DNA of 64,000 nt, from contig NZ_CP023699.1 of NCBI RefSeq assembly GCF_008704495.1, positions 3,038,001 to 3,102,000 on the forward strand, written 5' to 3'. Under the pieces are notes generated by a model. The model worked only from the letters and a program-made list of their open reading frames with translations. It did no database searches and was not told the DNA's origin. This document shows positions 16,860 through 26,800 of this stretch, piece by piece (position 1 is the first letter of the stretch; each line of letters opens with the position of its first letter). Made by a program: the position numbers and the translations under genes. Source of the DNA: Streptomyces kanamyceticus (lineage in GTDB: Bacteria > Actinomycetota > Actinomycetes > Streptomycetales > Streptomycetaceae).

Positions 16860-17969
16860 TCAGCGGCCCTGCTCGTACTGGCGCAGCTGCTCGGCACTGA
16901 TCATGGTCGTGTCGAAGAGGCTGGTCTCCTCCAGCGCCGCGGGCGCCTCGTACCGAGGCTGCTCGTAGCCCTGCCGGCCCGCCTGGTCGTAGCCCTGCTG
17001 CGCGGCCTGCTCGTAGCCCTGCTGCCCCGGCTGCTGATAGCCCTGCTGCTGGTAGGCGTACTGGTCCTGCTGCTGGTACACGGCGTACGGATCCTGCTGG
17101 CCGTACGCCTGCTGCTGGTACGCGTACTGGTCCTGCTGCTGATACCCGTACGGATCGGGCTGCTGCTGGGGCGGGTAGGGCTGCTGGGCCGGGGGCGCCG
17201 CCGGGACCGGTGGGGCCTGGTCCTGGGGCTGCGAGGCGGGCTGGGCGGCGGCAGCGGGGCCCGCGAGGTCCGCCAGGTATTCCGCGTCGGTGGTGTGGCC
17301 CTGGGCGCCGCCGGCCTCGCCGAGGGTGCCGAGCTCGTCGGCGGGGGCGCGGCCGTGCAGGGTCTGGCGGCCCTTGCCGACCGCCTCCAGGGTCTTGGCG
17401 AGGACCGCCTCGAAGGCGCCGAGCTTGGCGTCGACGTACGCGTCGGCGTCGCGGCGCAGCGTCTCGGGGTCGTGGCTGCGCTCGGGGGCGTCCTCGTCCT
17501 CGTACCCCTGCTCGTCCAGGCCGGGTCCGGTGCCGAGGAGCTTCTCGCGGCCGCGGCCGACGGAACCGAGGGTCTTGGTGAGGACGACCTCGAAGTTGGC
17601 GAGCTTGCTGTCCACGTAGTCGTCGGCCTCGACGCGGACCTCCTCGGCGGCCTGGCGGGCCTCGGTGAGGATGCGCTCGCCCTCGCCCTGGGAGCGGCGG
17701 GCGACCTCCGTGTCGGAGATCAGCGAGCCGCGCTCGGCGTGCGCGGTCTCGATGATCCGCTCCGCCTCCTGGCGGGCCTGCTCGACCAGCTGCTCGCGGC
17801 CCCCGATGAGCTCCTGGGCCTGCGCGAGGGAGCCGGGCAGCGCCTGGCGCACCTCTTCGAGCATCGAGAGCAGATCGGCGCGGTTGACCACGCACGAGGC
17901 CGACATGGGCATGGACCGGGCGCTGCCGATCGCCTCGACGATCTCGTCGATCTTCTTCTGCACGTCCAC
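16860..17969 (-). CDS. DivIVA-like coiled-coil protein with Q/Y-rich tail
   Basis: A 369-residue cytoplasmic protein of the cell-division-initiation type. Helical heptads cover about residues 40-125 (EVRQALPGSLAQAQELIGG, EAERIIETAHAERG). Two copies of an element of about 35 residues follow: ADDYVDSKLANFEVVLTKTL near 115 and ADAYVDAKLGAFEAVLAKTL near 175, so the gene contains an internal duplication. The last 130 residues are Gln/Tyr/Pro-rich repeats such as YQQQDQYAYQQQ, probably disordered. Corresponds by position to SCO5569. The role is unproven; filament or polar assembly is inferred from the DivIVA-like N-terminus. It is upstream of the DUF177-rpmF operon. Confidence 0.85.
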   Translation of the reverse strand: MDVQKKIDEIVEAIGSARSMPMSASCVVNRADLLSMLEEVRQALPGSLAQAQELIGGREQLVEQARQEAERIIETAHAERGSLISDTEVARRSQGEGERILTEARQAAEEVRVEADDYVDSKLANFEVVLTKTLGSVGRGREKLLGTGPGLDEQGYEDEDAPERSHDPETLRRDADAYVDAKLGAFEAVLAKTLEAVGKGRQTLHGRAPADELGTLGEAGGAQGHTTDAEYLADLAGPAAAAQPASQPQDQAPPVPAAPPAQQPYPPQQQPDPYGYQQQDQYAYQQQAYGQQDPYAVYQQQDQYAYQQQGYQQPGQQGYEQAAQQGYDQAGRQGYEQPRYEAPAALEETSLFDTTMISAEQLRQYEQGR

Positions 17970-18068
17970 CGTGTGCTCGCCACTCTCTACCGCTGGTTGT
18001 GAGACGGACGGGACGACTGTAAGGCCATGGGGCGCCCGCCCGACACCGGGTGACGAGCCGTCAGTGGG

Positions 18069-18548
18069 TCACTTCTTGCCCAGGCGTTCGGTCAGGGCCT
18101 CGTGGACCAGCGGCGGCAGCAGGTGGGCGACGTCGCCGCCCCAGGCCGCGACCTCCTTGACCAACGAGGAGGACAGGAAGCTGTAGGTGGGGTTCGTCGG
18201 CACGAACAGGGTCTCGACGCCCGAGAGTCCGTTGTTCATCTGGGCCATCTGGAGTTCGTAGTCGAAGTCGCTGACCGCGCGCAGGCCCTTGACGATGGCC
18301 GGGATGTCGCGCTGCTTGCAGAAGTCGACGAGGAGGCCGTGGAAGGACTCGACCTCGACGTTGCCGAAGTCGGCGGTGACCGCGCGGATCAGCTCGATCC
18401 GCTCCTCGATCTCGAACAGGCCCTTCTTCGACTGATTGATCATCACCGCGACGTGCACCACGTCGTACAGCTTGGAAGCGCGGGCGATGATGTCGAGGTG
18501 TCCATTGGTGATGGGGTCGAATGACCCCGGACAGACGGCGCGGCGCAA
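18069..18548 (-). CDS. coaD: pantetheine-phosphate adenylyltransferase
   Basis: Fourth step of coenzyme A synthesis: ATP + 4'-phosphopantetheine to dephospho-CoA. The TTG at 18548 gives [20 protein letters not shown], where the family normally begins, and GAGGGA stands upstream. An alternative ATG at 18578 overlaps the rsmD stop (ATGA) and would add 10 residues. The nucleotidyl-transferase TNGH motif (14-17), [12 protein letters not shown] and the C-terminal [17 protein letters not shown] segment are present. Length is about 159 residues, usual for CoaD. Cotranscribed with rsmD. Confidence 0.95.
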   Translation of the reverse strand: MRRAVCPGSFDPITNGHLDIIARASKLYDVVHVAVMINQSKKGLFEIEERIELIRAVTADFGNVEVESFHGLLVDFCKQRDIPAIVKGLRAVSDFDYELQMAQMNNGLSGVETLFVPTNPTYSFLSSSLVKEVAAWGGDVAHLLPPLVHEALTERLGKK

Positions 18549-18574
18549 CGTGAGTCCCTCGCTCTCCGGTCCGG

Positions 18575-19168
18575 TCATGGCGCGATCACTGAGTCGTCGC
18601 ACGTAGAGGCGGCGCGACCGTACCAAAACGTCCCTTCGCCGTAGCGACGGGACCTGAGGGGTTCGAAACCCTCGGGCCAGCCGAATTCTCCGCCTCTTGT
18701 ACTGCGTTCAACGGTGACGAGCGCGTCGTCCGTGAGCCAGCTTTCCGAGCGGAGTGTGAGCAGGATCTCCCGAAGATCGTCGTCGGTGACGGCGTACGGA
18801 GGGTCGAGAAAGACCAGGTCGTACGGGATGGTGGGGGTGCCGGAGCGGACGATCTGGGCCGCTTTGCCCGCTCTGACCTCGGCGCCCGGCAGACCGACCG
18901 CCTTCACGTTCTCCCGGATGGTGCGCGCGGCCCTGGCGTCCGCCTCGACCAGCAGGGTGTGTCCGGCGCCGCGGGAGAGCGCCTCCAGGCCGACGGCCCC
19001 CGAGCCCGCGTAGAGATCGAGGACGCGCGTCCCGTCGAGCGTGCCGTGCAGGGCCTGCCAGGTGGAGAAGAGGCCCTCGCGCGCCCGGTCGGAGGTGGGG
19101 CGGGTGCCGTTGCCCGGCGGGACGGCCAGGCGGCGTCCGCCGGCCGTGCCGGCGATCACGCGGGTCAT
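18575..19168 (-). CDS. rsmD: 16S rRNA (guanine-966-N2)-methyltransferase RsmD
   Basis: SAM-dependent methyltransferase of 197 residues acting on G966 of 16S rRNA. The N-terminus [14 protein letters not shown] and [13 protein letters not shown] are diagnostic. SAM-binding motif I is [17 protein letters not shown], and the catalytic N6/N2 motif is FLDPPYAV. It ends in TGA that overlaps a possible coaD ATG. It sits between recG and coaD, the usual actinobacterial order. Confidence 0.96.
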   Translation of the reverse strand: MTRVIAGTAGGRRLAVPPGNGTRPTSDRAREGLFSTWQALHGTLDGTRVLDLYAGSGAVGLEALSRGAGHTLLVEADARAARTIRENVKAVGLPGAEVRAGKAAQIVRSGTPTIPYDLVFLDPPYAVTDDDLREILLTLRSESWLTDDALVTVERSTRGGEFGWPEGFEPLRSRRYGEGTFWYGRAASTCDDSVIAP

Positions 19169-19238
19169 CTGATTCCTTCTGGCTCGCTGGTGGGCGCCCC
19201 GTTGATGGGCTCACCCCACGATATGGCGTGCACGGGCC

Positions 19239-21470
19239 TCACCCCTTGTCGAGGTACTGCTCGCGCTCGGCGTCGAGCAGGGCGTCGAGCGCGGTGCGCA
19301 GCTCGGGCAGCCGCTCCAGGTCGGGGTCGGCGGCGACCACGGTGACCGCCTCGTCCCTGGCGGCCGCGATGACCTCCTCGTCCTCGATGACGGCGAGCAT
19401 CCGCAGGCTGGAGCGGACGCCGGACTGGGCCTGGCCGAGCACGTCGCCCTCGCGGCGCTGCTCCAGGTCGATGCGGGAGAGCTCGAAGCCGTCGGTCGTC
19501 GAGGCGACGGCACCCAGGCGGGCCCTGGCGGGACTGGCCTCGGGCATGTCGGTGACCAGGAGGCAGAGGCCCGCGGCCGAGCCACGGCCGACGCGGCCGC
19601 GCAGCTGGTGCAGCTGGGAGACGCCGAAGCGGTCCGCGTCCATGATCACCATCGCGGTGGCGTTCGGGACGTTCACCCCCACCTCGATGACCGTCGTCGC
19701 GACCAGGACCTGGGTCTCGCCCGCGGCGAAGCGGCGCATCACCGCGTCCTTGTCGTCGGGCTGCATGCGGCCGTGCAGGACCTCGACCTTCAGGCCCTGG
19801 AGCGGGCCGCGGGCGAGCTGCTCGGCGACGTCGAGGACGGCGAGCGGCGGCCGCTTCTCGGCGGTGGCCTCCTCCTCCGCCTTCTTCTCGGCCTTCTTCG
19901 CGGCCTTCTTCTTGGCCTTCGGGTCCGCGGGCTCGTCGGCGTCGTCGCCGATGCAGGGGCAGACCACGTACGCCTGGTGGCCCTTCTCCACCTCCTCGCG
20001 CACGCGCTCCCACGCGCGGGCGAGGAAGTGCGGCTTGTCCTGGGCGGGGACGACGTGGCTGGCGATCGGCGAACGCCCTGCGGGGAGCTGGTCGAGGACG
20101 GACGTCTCCAGGTCGCCGAAGACCGTCATCGCGACCGTGCGCGGGATGGGGGTGGCCGTCATGACCAGGAGGTGCGGGGGCTGCTTGCCCTTGCCGCGCA
20201 GGGCGTCGCGCTGCTCGACGCCGAAGCGGTGCTGCTCGTCGACGACGACCAGGCCCAGGTCGTGGAACTGGACCTTGTCCTCGATCAGCGCGTGCGTGCC
20301 GATGACGATGCCCGCCTCGCCGGTGACCAGGTCGAGCAGGGCCTGCCGACGGCCCGCCGCGCCCATGGAGCCGGTGAGCAGCGTGACCTTGGTGGCCTGC
20401 TCGGCGCCGCCCAGCATGCCGCCCTCGGCGAGCTCGCCCATCATCTCGACGATGGAGCGGTGGTGCTGCTGGGCGAGGACCTCGGTGGGCGCGAGCATCG
20501 CGGCCTGCCCGCCCGCGTCCACGACGGCGAGCATGGCGCGCAGGGCGACCATCGTCTTCCCGGAACCGACCTCGCCCTGGAGGAGGCGGTGCATCGGGTG
20601 CTCGGTCGCGAGGTCGTCGAAGATCTCCTTGGAGACCTTCTCCTGCCCCTCGGTGAGCGTGAAGGGCAGCTTGGCGTCGAAGGCGTCGAGGAGGCCGCCC
20701 TCCTTGGGCCTGCGGGCGACGGCGGGCAGCTGCGCGTCCGCGTACCGCCGCCTGGCCAGGGCGACTTGGAGGACGAACGCCTCGTCCCACTTCAGGCGGT
20801 CCCTCGCGGCGGCGACGTCCGCCTTCGAATGCGGCCGGTGGATCTTCAGGAGGGCTTCGGTGAGCGGGACGAGGCCGCGGCCGTCGCGGAGGGCGGGCGG
20901 CAGCGGGTCCACCGCCTCCTGGGCGCTGGGCAGCACCATGTCGACCGACTTGGCGATCTTCCAGGACTCCAGCTTGGCGGTGGCCGGATAGATCGGCAGG
21001 AGGGCGCCCGCCCAGGAGCCGATGGCCTCGCCGACCTCGTCGCCTTCCGCCTTCAGCAGTTCGTACGCCGGGTGGGCGAGCTGCATCTTGCGGTTGAAGA
21101 CCGACACCTTGCCCGCGAACATCGCGCGGGTGCCGGGCAGCAGGTCCTTGTGCGGCTTGTGGATGCCGCGGCCGAAGAAGACGAGCTGGACCTGGCCGCT
21201 GCCGTCGGTGATCGTGACTTCGAGGCGCTGGCCCCTGCCTCCGTTGAACGTCAGGATGCGCGCGCTCGCGACCTGGGCGACCACCGTGACGTGCTCGTCG
21301 AGCGGCAGTTCGGCGAGGCGGGTGAGCTCGCCCCGCTCGGCATAGCGCCGGGGGTAGTGGTGCAGCAGGTCGCCGACCGTGTGCAGGTCGAGGTGCTCGG
21401 CCATCACCTTCGCGGTGGCGGGACCGACCACTTTCTTCAGGGGTTCTTCGAGCGCGGGCACGAGATCCAT
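19239..21470 (-). CDS. recG: ATP-dependent DNA helicase RecG
   Basis: Branch-migration helicase that rescues stalled forks; 743 residues from the ATG at 21468-21470 (MDLVPALEEPLKKVVG). The N-terminal wedge/OB domain spans about 1-260. Walker A GEVGSGKT is at 299-306, then VVVDEQHRFGVEQRD (DEQH box), MTATPIPRT and the C-terminal helicase motifs VGVNVPNATAMVIMDADRFG and QLRGRVGRG. A charged Lys/Glu/Ala insert of about 30 residues (PKAKKKAAKKAEKKAEEEA) interrupts helicase domain 2, typical of Streptomyces. The ribosome site is weak; the longer open frame upstream is not conserved-looking. Confidence 0.96.
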   Translation of the reverse strand: MDLVPALEEPLKKVVGPATAKVMAEHLDLHTVGDLLHHYPRRYAERGELTRLAELPLDEHVTVVAQVASARILTFNGGRGQRLEVTITDGSGQVQLVFFGRGIHKPHKDLLPGTRAMFAGKVSVFNRKMQLAHPAYELLKAEGDEVGEAIGSWAGALLPIYPATAKLESWKIAKSVDMVLPSAQEAVDPLPPALRDGRGLVPLTEALLKIHRPHSKADVAAARDRLKWDEAFVLQVALARRRYADAQLPAVARRPKEGGLLDAFDAKLPFTLTEGQEKVSKEIFDDLATEHPMHRLLQGEVGSGKTMVALRAMLAVVDAGGQAAMLAPTEVLAQQHHRSIVEMMGELAEGGMLGGAEQATKVTLLTGSMGAAGRRQALLDLVTGEAGIVIGTHALIEDKVQFHDLGLVVVDEQHRFGVEQRDALRGKGKQPPHLLVMTATPIPRTVAMTVFGDLETSVLDQLPAGRSPIASHVVPAQDKPHFLARAWERVREEVEKGHQAYVVCPCIGDDADEPADPKAKKKAAKKAEKKAEEEATAEKRPPLAVLDVAEQLARGPLQGLKVEVLHGRMQPDDKDAVMRRFAAGETQVLVATTVIEVGVNVPNATAMVIMDADRFGVSQLHQLRGRVGRGSAAGLCLLVTDMPEASPARARLGAVASTTDGFELSRIDLEQRREGDVLGQAQSGVRSSLRMLAVIEDEEVIAAARDEAVTVVAADPDLERLPELRTALDALLDAEREQYLDKG

Positions 21471-21553
21471 TGCACACCACAGCACTGACAATCCGCCGAA
21501 CGTCCCCCGAATCCCGCCTGCGTCCGCCGGATCGCGCCGGTCTCGGCCGAGGG

Positions 21554-23269
21554 CTACTCCACGCCGATCAGCATCAGCGCCGACTGGCGGCCGCCGCGGT
21601 AGACCACGGTGTCCACGGCCAGATACGCCTCGCGCACGTGCTTCTCCAGGTGCTCCGCGACGGTGTCGGGCACGGATTCGCCGAGCACGAGCGTGACCAT
21701 CTCGCCGCCCGCCGACAGCATCCGGTCCAGGACGCCCGCCGCGGTGCGTGCGACCTCCGAGCCGATCACCGCGACGTCGCCGTCGATCAGGCCGAGGACG
21801 TCCCCGGTCTGGCAGATGCCCGCCATGGTCCACGACTGCCGCTCGGCGACGGACAGTTCGCCGTACCGGGTCGCGCCGGCCGCCGACGTCATGGCGACGA
21901 CGTCCTCGTCGAAGCCGCGGTCCGGCTCGTGCACGGCGAGCGCCGCGATGCCCTGGACCGCCGAGCGGGTGGGGATCAGCGCGACGCGCACGCCCTCCGT
22001 GCGGGCCTGGGCGGCGGCCGCGGCGGCGGTGTGCCGCAGTTCGGCGTCGTTCGGCAGGAGCACCACCTCGCGCGCGTGGGCGCGGCGGATCGCGTCGACG
22101 AGTTCACCGCTGGCGGGCGGCTCCCCCACGCGCGTGGGCACGGTGGTCGCCCCCGCCTCCGCGTAGAGGCCCGCGAGGCCCTCGCCCGGCACGACGGCGA
22201 CGATGGCCCGCTGGGCGCGCTCCCGGGGCGGCTGCGCGGTGGTGTGCGCGTCGCCCACCCCGAAGTGGGTGATGCGGATGCGGTGCGGGCGGCCCGCCTC
22301 CACGCCCGCCTCGACGGCCGCACCCGCGTCGTCCACATGGACGTGGACGTTCCACAGGCCGTCGCCGCCGACCACGACGAGCGAGTCGCCGAGCCGGTCC
22401 AGGCGGCTCCGCAGCCGGGCGACGGCGGTGTCCTCCGCCTCCAGGAGGTAGATCACCTCGAAGGCGGGACCGCCCTCCTCCATCGGGAGGTCGTCGCACT
22501 CGACGGGCTCCACGCGTGCGTGGCCACTGCTTCTGGAAGCCGCGCTCCTGGAGACCGCCGCCCCCTTGGGCGCCGCGCCCCTGAGAGCCACCGTCTCCCC
22601 CGCCAGAGCGCCCACCAGCGCCCCGAGGACCGCGACGAGCCCCCTGCCGCCCGCGTCCACCACTCCGGCGCGGCCGAGCACCGCGAGCTGTCCGGGCGTC
22701 GCCTCCAGGGCCGCGCGGGCCCCTTCGTACGCCGCCCTTGCCACCGCCTCGCAGTCGCCTTCGGCGGCCGCCGCCGCATCGGCCGCGGCGGTGGCCACCG
22801 TCAGGACGGTGCCCTCCACCGGGTGCGCGACCGCCTGGTAGGCGGACTCGGCGGCCCGGCGCAGCGCACGCTCCAGGGTCCGCCCGTCGACGTGATCTGC
22901 CTCACGGCCACCGGCCCGCTCCGCCTCAAGGACATCGCCTTCGCCCTCGGCGCCGCCGATGACCTGAGCCATCCCCCGGAGCAGCTGCGAAAGGATCGTG
23001 CCCGAGTTCCCGCGGGCCCCGATGAGCGCTCCGTGAGCCATCGCGCGCACGGTCTCCGCCAGTGAGGGGCGGGACGGTTCGTGCCCCGTGAACACGGCGT
23101 CGACCGCCTGGGACGCCGATTCCACGGTCAGATAGAGGTTCGTTCCCGTGTCCCCGTCCGCGACCGGATAGACGTTGATCGAGTCGATCTCCTCGCGGGC
23201 CCTGCCGAGGGCGTCCAGAGCCAGTCGGGACCAGGCGCGCACCGCGACCGCGTCGAGGTTCTGCGGCAC
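21554..23269 (-). CDS. DAK/FakA-like (YloV) kinase-domain protein
   Basis: A 571-residue protein with an N-terminal DhaL-type phosphotransferase domain: INVYPVADGDTGTNLYLT near 31-48 carries the metal/ATP-binding aspartates, and HGALIGARGNSGTILSQLLRG is the second DhaL motif. The C-terminal half resembles FakA (VVLLPNDAELRHTA, GLIDGDVAVIGSEV). In Firmicutes FakA phosphorylates fatty acids bound to FakB; whether this actinobacterial form does so is unknown. GTG start with GGAGG 7 bases upstream. It heads the recG-rsmD-coaD direction, divergent from rpmB. Confidence 0.88.
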   Translation of the reverse strand: MPQNLDAVAVRAWSRLALDALGRAREEIDSINVYPVADGDTGTNLYLTVESASQAVDAVFTGHEPSRPSLAETVRAMAHGALIGARGNSGTILSQLLRGMAQVIGGAEGEGDVLEAERAGGREADHVDGRTLERALRRAAESAYQAVAHPVEGTVLTVATAAADAAAAAEGDCEAVARAAYEGARAALEATPGQLAVLGRAGVVDAGGRGLVAVLGALVGALAGETVALRGAAPKGAAVSRSAASRSSGHARVEPVECDDLPMEEGGPAFEVIYLLEAEDTAVARLRSRLDRLGDSLVVVGGDGLWNVHVHVDDAGAAVEAGVEAGRPHRIRITHFGVGDAHTTAQPPRERAQRAIVAVVPGEGLAGLYAEAGATTVPTRVGEPPASGELVDAIRRAHAREVVLLPNDAELRHTAAAAAAQARTEGVRVALIPTRSAVQGIAALAVHEPDRGFDEDVVAMTSAAGATRYGELSVAERQSWTMAGICQTGDVLGLIDGDVAVIGSEVARTAAGVLDRMLSAGGEMVTLVLGESVPDTVAEHLEKHVREAYLAVDTVVYRGGRQSALMLIGVE

Positions 23270-23400
23270 CTGTTCGCCTCCTTGACCATCCGGAATGGAC
23301 GCAGCGTAGACCCAGGGTGAACACGGGGGCCGGGGCGGGGGCCGGGCGGACCGTGGTAGTTTCGTTGTACCGAAGCGGTCGTTGTATGCTGCTCCGGTTG

Positions 23401-23470
23401 CCCGATACTCATCGGGACATTCCTCCTGGCAACGCCACCCCGATCATTGCACTGATCCCGGCATGCCGGG
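23401..23470 (+). promoter_or_regulatory. rpmB leader with two hairpins
   Basis: CCCGAT-ACTC-ATCGGG at 23401-23416 is a 6-bp stem with a tetraloop. CCCGGCATGCCGGG at 23457-23470 is a 14-bp perfect palindrome followed by TTTAA. Both lie between a possible -10 hexamer (TATGCT about 23387) and the rpmB start. They could be an attenuator or autoregulatory leader, which is inferred. Confidence 0.45.
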
Positions 23471-23508
23471 TTTAACCGTAAGTGCATCTGAAGTCTTTGG
23501 AGTGACCC

Positions 23509-23694
23509 GTGGCTGCCAACTGCGACGTCTGCGGCAAGGGGCCGGGCTTCGGCAACAACATCTCGCACTCGCACCGCCGTACGCCCCGTCGCTGGAACCC
23601 GAACATCCAGCGCGTGCGTGCCGTAGTGAGCGGGACGCCGAAGCGCCTCAACGCCTGCACCTCGTGCATCAAGGCCGGCAAGGTCTCGCGCTGA
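23509..23694 (+). CDS. rpmB: 50S ribosomal protein L28
   Basis: A 61-residue ribosomal protein. Start GTG at 23509 with GGAGTGA upstream, giving MAANCDVCGKGPGFGNNISH. It is the zinc (C+) form: CDVC and CTSC pairs are both intact. HRRTPRRWNPNIQ is the rRNA-binding signature. It is monocistronic: a strong terminator follows and a long leader precedes it. Confidence 0.97.
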   Translation: MAANCDVCGKGPGFGNNISHSHRRTPRRWNPNIQRVRAVVSGTPKRLNACTSCIKAGKVSR

Positions 23695-23727
23695 CGCCAG
23701 CGCGGCCATCTAGCTGGTTGCTGAATC

Positions 23728-23756
23728 AGCCGGTTCCCTTCGGGGAACCGGCTTTT
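23728..23756 (+). terminator. intrinsic terminator of rpmB
   Basis: AGCCGGTTCCC-TTCG-GGGAACCGGCT, an 11-bp perfect stem with a TTCG tetraloop, followed by TTTT. Confidence 0.95.
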
Positions 23757-23812
23757 TCGTATGCCCGCCCACCCGCCCCCACGCGTGCGTGGCGGCTGCC
23801 AGAATCTGGCGG

Positions 23813-26800
23813 ATGCGCTTCGGCATCCTCGGCCCGCTCGACGTACGCGCCCCCGACGGCACCCCGCTGGACCCCGGCGGACCGCGCCCCCGCGCGCTGC
23901 TCACGCTGCTGCTCCTGGACGCGGGCCGCACCGTCCCCCTCGCGCGGCTGACCGACGGGCTCTACGGCGACGAGCCGCCCGCGGGCGCCGCGAACGCCCT
24001 GCAGTCCCAGGTCTCCCGGCTCCGCAAGCGCCTCGGCCTGGACATCGAGGCGGTCCCCACCGGCTACCGGCTCGCGGTCTCCCCCGAGGACGTCGACCTC
24101 CACCGCTTCGAGCACCTCGCCCGCGCGGGGCGACGGCTGCTCGGCTCCGGTGACCACGCGCGCGCCGCCGCGCTCCTGAGGGAGGCGCTCGGCCTGTGGC
24201 GGGGCCGAGCCCTCGCCGATCTGCCGGACGCCGCCGCCCTCCTGGCCCGCCTCGACGAGATGCGCCTGGCCGCCGGGCAGGACCGGATCGACGCCGAGCT
24301 CGCCCTGGGCGGCGGCCCCGACCTCGTACCGGAACTGCGGGAGCTGCTCTCCGGGCAGCCGCTGAGCGAACGGTTGTACGGGCAGCTGATGCGGGCGCTG
24401 CACGCGGGCGGGCGGCCCGCGGAGGCGCTCACGGTCTACGAAGAGGCACGGCGCGCGCTCGCCGACGCACTGGGCACCGATCCCTCGGCCGGTCTTTCCG
24501 CGCTCCACCTGGAGCTGCTTCGGGGACAGGAGCCCGCCAGACAGCGGGGCGTGCCCGCGCAGCTGACGCGATTCATCGGGCGGGCCGACGAGCTCGCCAG
24601 GATCGGCGCGCTCCTCGCGGACACCCGTCTGGTGACGCTCACCGGGCCCGGCGGCGCGGGCAAGACGCGGCTCGCCGTCGAGGCCGCGAGGGCGCTGCCC
24701 GACGTCTGCTTCGTGGAGCTCGCGCCGCTCGCCGACGGGGCCCAGGTGCCGTACGCGATCCTGACCGCGCTCGGGGTGCGGGACGGCCTGCACACACCGG
24801 GCGGTGACGCCACCGAACGGCTGCTGTCCGCGCTGCACGGGCGTGCGCCGCTGCTCGTCCTGGACAACTGCGAGCACCTCGTCGACGCGGCGGCCGAGGT
24901 GACCGGGCTGCTGCTCGGCGCCTGCCCCGGGGTGCGGGTCCTGGCCACCAGCCGCGAGGGGCTCGGCATCACCGGCGAGGTCCTGTGCCCGGTGCCGCCG
25001 CTCACCGCCGGGCCCGCGGCCCGGCTCTTCGCCGACCGGGCGGCCGCCGTACGGCCCGGTCACGCGGGCGCCGACGACGAGCACCAGAGGCGGCTGACCG
25101 ACGAGATCTGCGCGGCCCTCGACGGCCTTCCGCTCGCCATCGAGCTGGCGGCGGCCCGGCTGCGCACGCTCACCCTGGACGAGCTCGCCGCGCGGCTCGG
25201 CGACCGCTTCCGGCTGCTCTCGCGCGGCGATCGCACGAAGGCGCCCCGGCACCGCACGCTGCGCGCGGTCGTCGAGTGGAGCTGGGAGCTGCTCGACGAG
25301 GAGGAGCGGGAGCTCGCCCGCCGCCTGACGGTGTTCCCCTCGGGGGCGACGCTCGACGCGGTGGAGGCCGTCTGCGGGATCCCGTATCCGGAGGACCTGC
25401 TCGCCTCCCTCACGGAGAAGTCGTTCCTGGAGGTGGCCGACGGGCGCTACGGCATGCTCAGGACCATCCACGCGTTCTGTGCCGGGCAGCTCGCCGACGC
25501 GGGCGAGGAGGACCGGCTGCGCGACGCGCACGCCGGGTACTTCCTGCGTCTCGCGGAGCGGGCCGAGCCGATGCTGCGCGGCGGCGACCAGCTGCCCTGG
25601 CTGGCCGGGCTCTCCGCCGAGCGCGGCAACCTGGACGCCGCGCTGCGCCATCTGACCCGCGCCGACCCGCACGGCGGGCTGCGGCTGCTGGCCGCCCTCT
25701 CCTGGTTCTGGCGGCTGCGGGGCCTGAACGGGGAACGGACGGCGCGCGCGATCGAACTCCTGGACGCGGTCGGCTCCGAGCCACCGGAGGGCCTCGGTGA
25801 GGAGTACGCCCTGTGCGTGATCAACACGCTCGCGGGCGACGGCGCCGATCCCGCGGAACCGGCGCGCCTCGCCCACGCCGACCGTCTCGTCGCCGAGCTC
25901 GAAGGGCCGCTCAGGCTGCCGCACCTGATCGTGCAGTGGTCGGTCACGGGCGGACCGGAGCACAGCATGACCGACCGCGTGCGCGCGCAGGTCGGCGACC
26001 ACCCTTGGGGAGTGGCGCTGCTCGATCTCGGTCTGGGCTTCCAGGAGCAGTTCGCGGGCCGTCCTGACGCGGCGGACGCGGCGTTCGCGCGGGCCCTCGC
26101 CGGGTTCCGGGAGACCGGGGACCGCTGGGGCATGGCCAACTGCCTCGATCCGCTGGCGATGTTCGCGCACTGGCGGGGCGAGCGGGACCTGGCCCTCGAT
26201 CTGCTCGACGAAGGCCTCGTGCACGTCGGCGAGTTGGCGGCCCCCGAGGAGACCGCCGACCTGCTGCACCAGCGCGCCACGGTCCTGCTCTACCGGGGCG
26301 ACCTCGCGGCGGCCGCCGCCCACTACGCGCGCGCCGCCGAGCTGGCCCGCACCGCCGGAGTCCCCGACAAGGTGGCGACGGCGCTGCGCGGGCTCGGTGA
26401 CGTGGCCCGGCGCTCCGGTGACACGTCACGCGCGCGTGAGCACTACGAAGCGGCCCTTCAGGCGTACGCCGCCAACTGGTTCAGCCTCGGGCAGAGCGTG
26501 CGGACGCTCGTGGGCATGGGCCGTGCCGCGCTCGCCGAGTCCCGCGCCGATGAGGCCGCCGACTGGTTCGAGCAGGCCCGCGTCCTGGCCACGGACACCG
26601 GTGAACTCGCCGATGTGGCCGAGGCGCTCGCGGCCGTCGCCGCGGCTCCCGAGGAGTGCGCCCGGCTCCTCGGCGCCGCGCACGGCCTGCGCGGCACGTC
26701 GATCGCCGGTGACCCCGATGTCGTGGGTGTCGCGGACGCGGCCCGCGCGCGGCTGTCCCCCGAGCGCTACGAGAGCGCCTTCGAGGAGGGCAGGAGCCTT

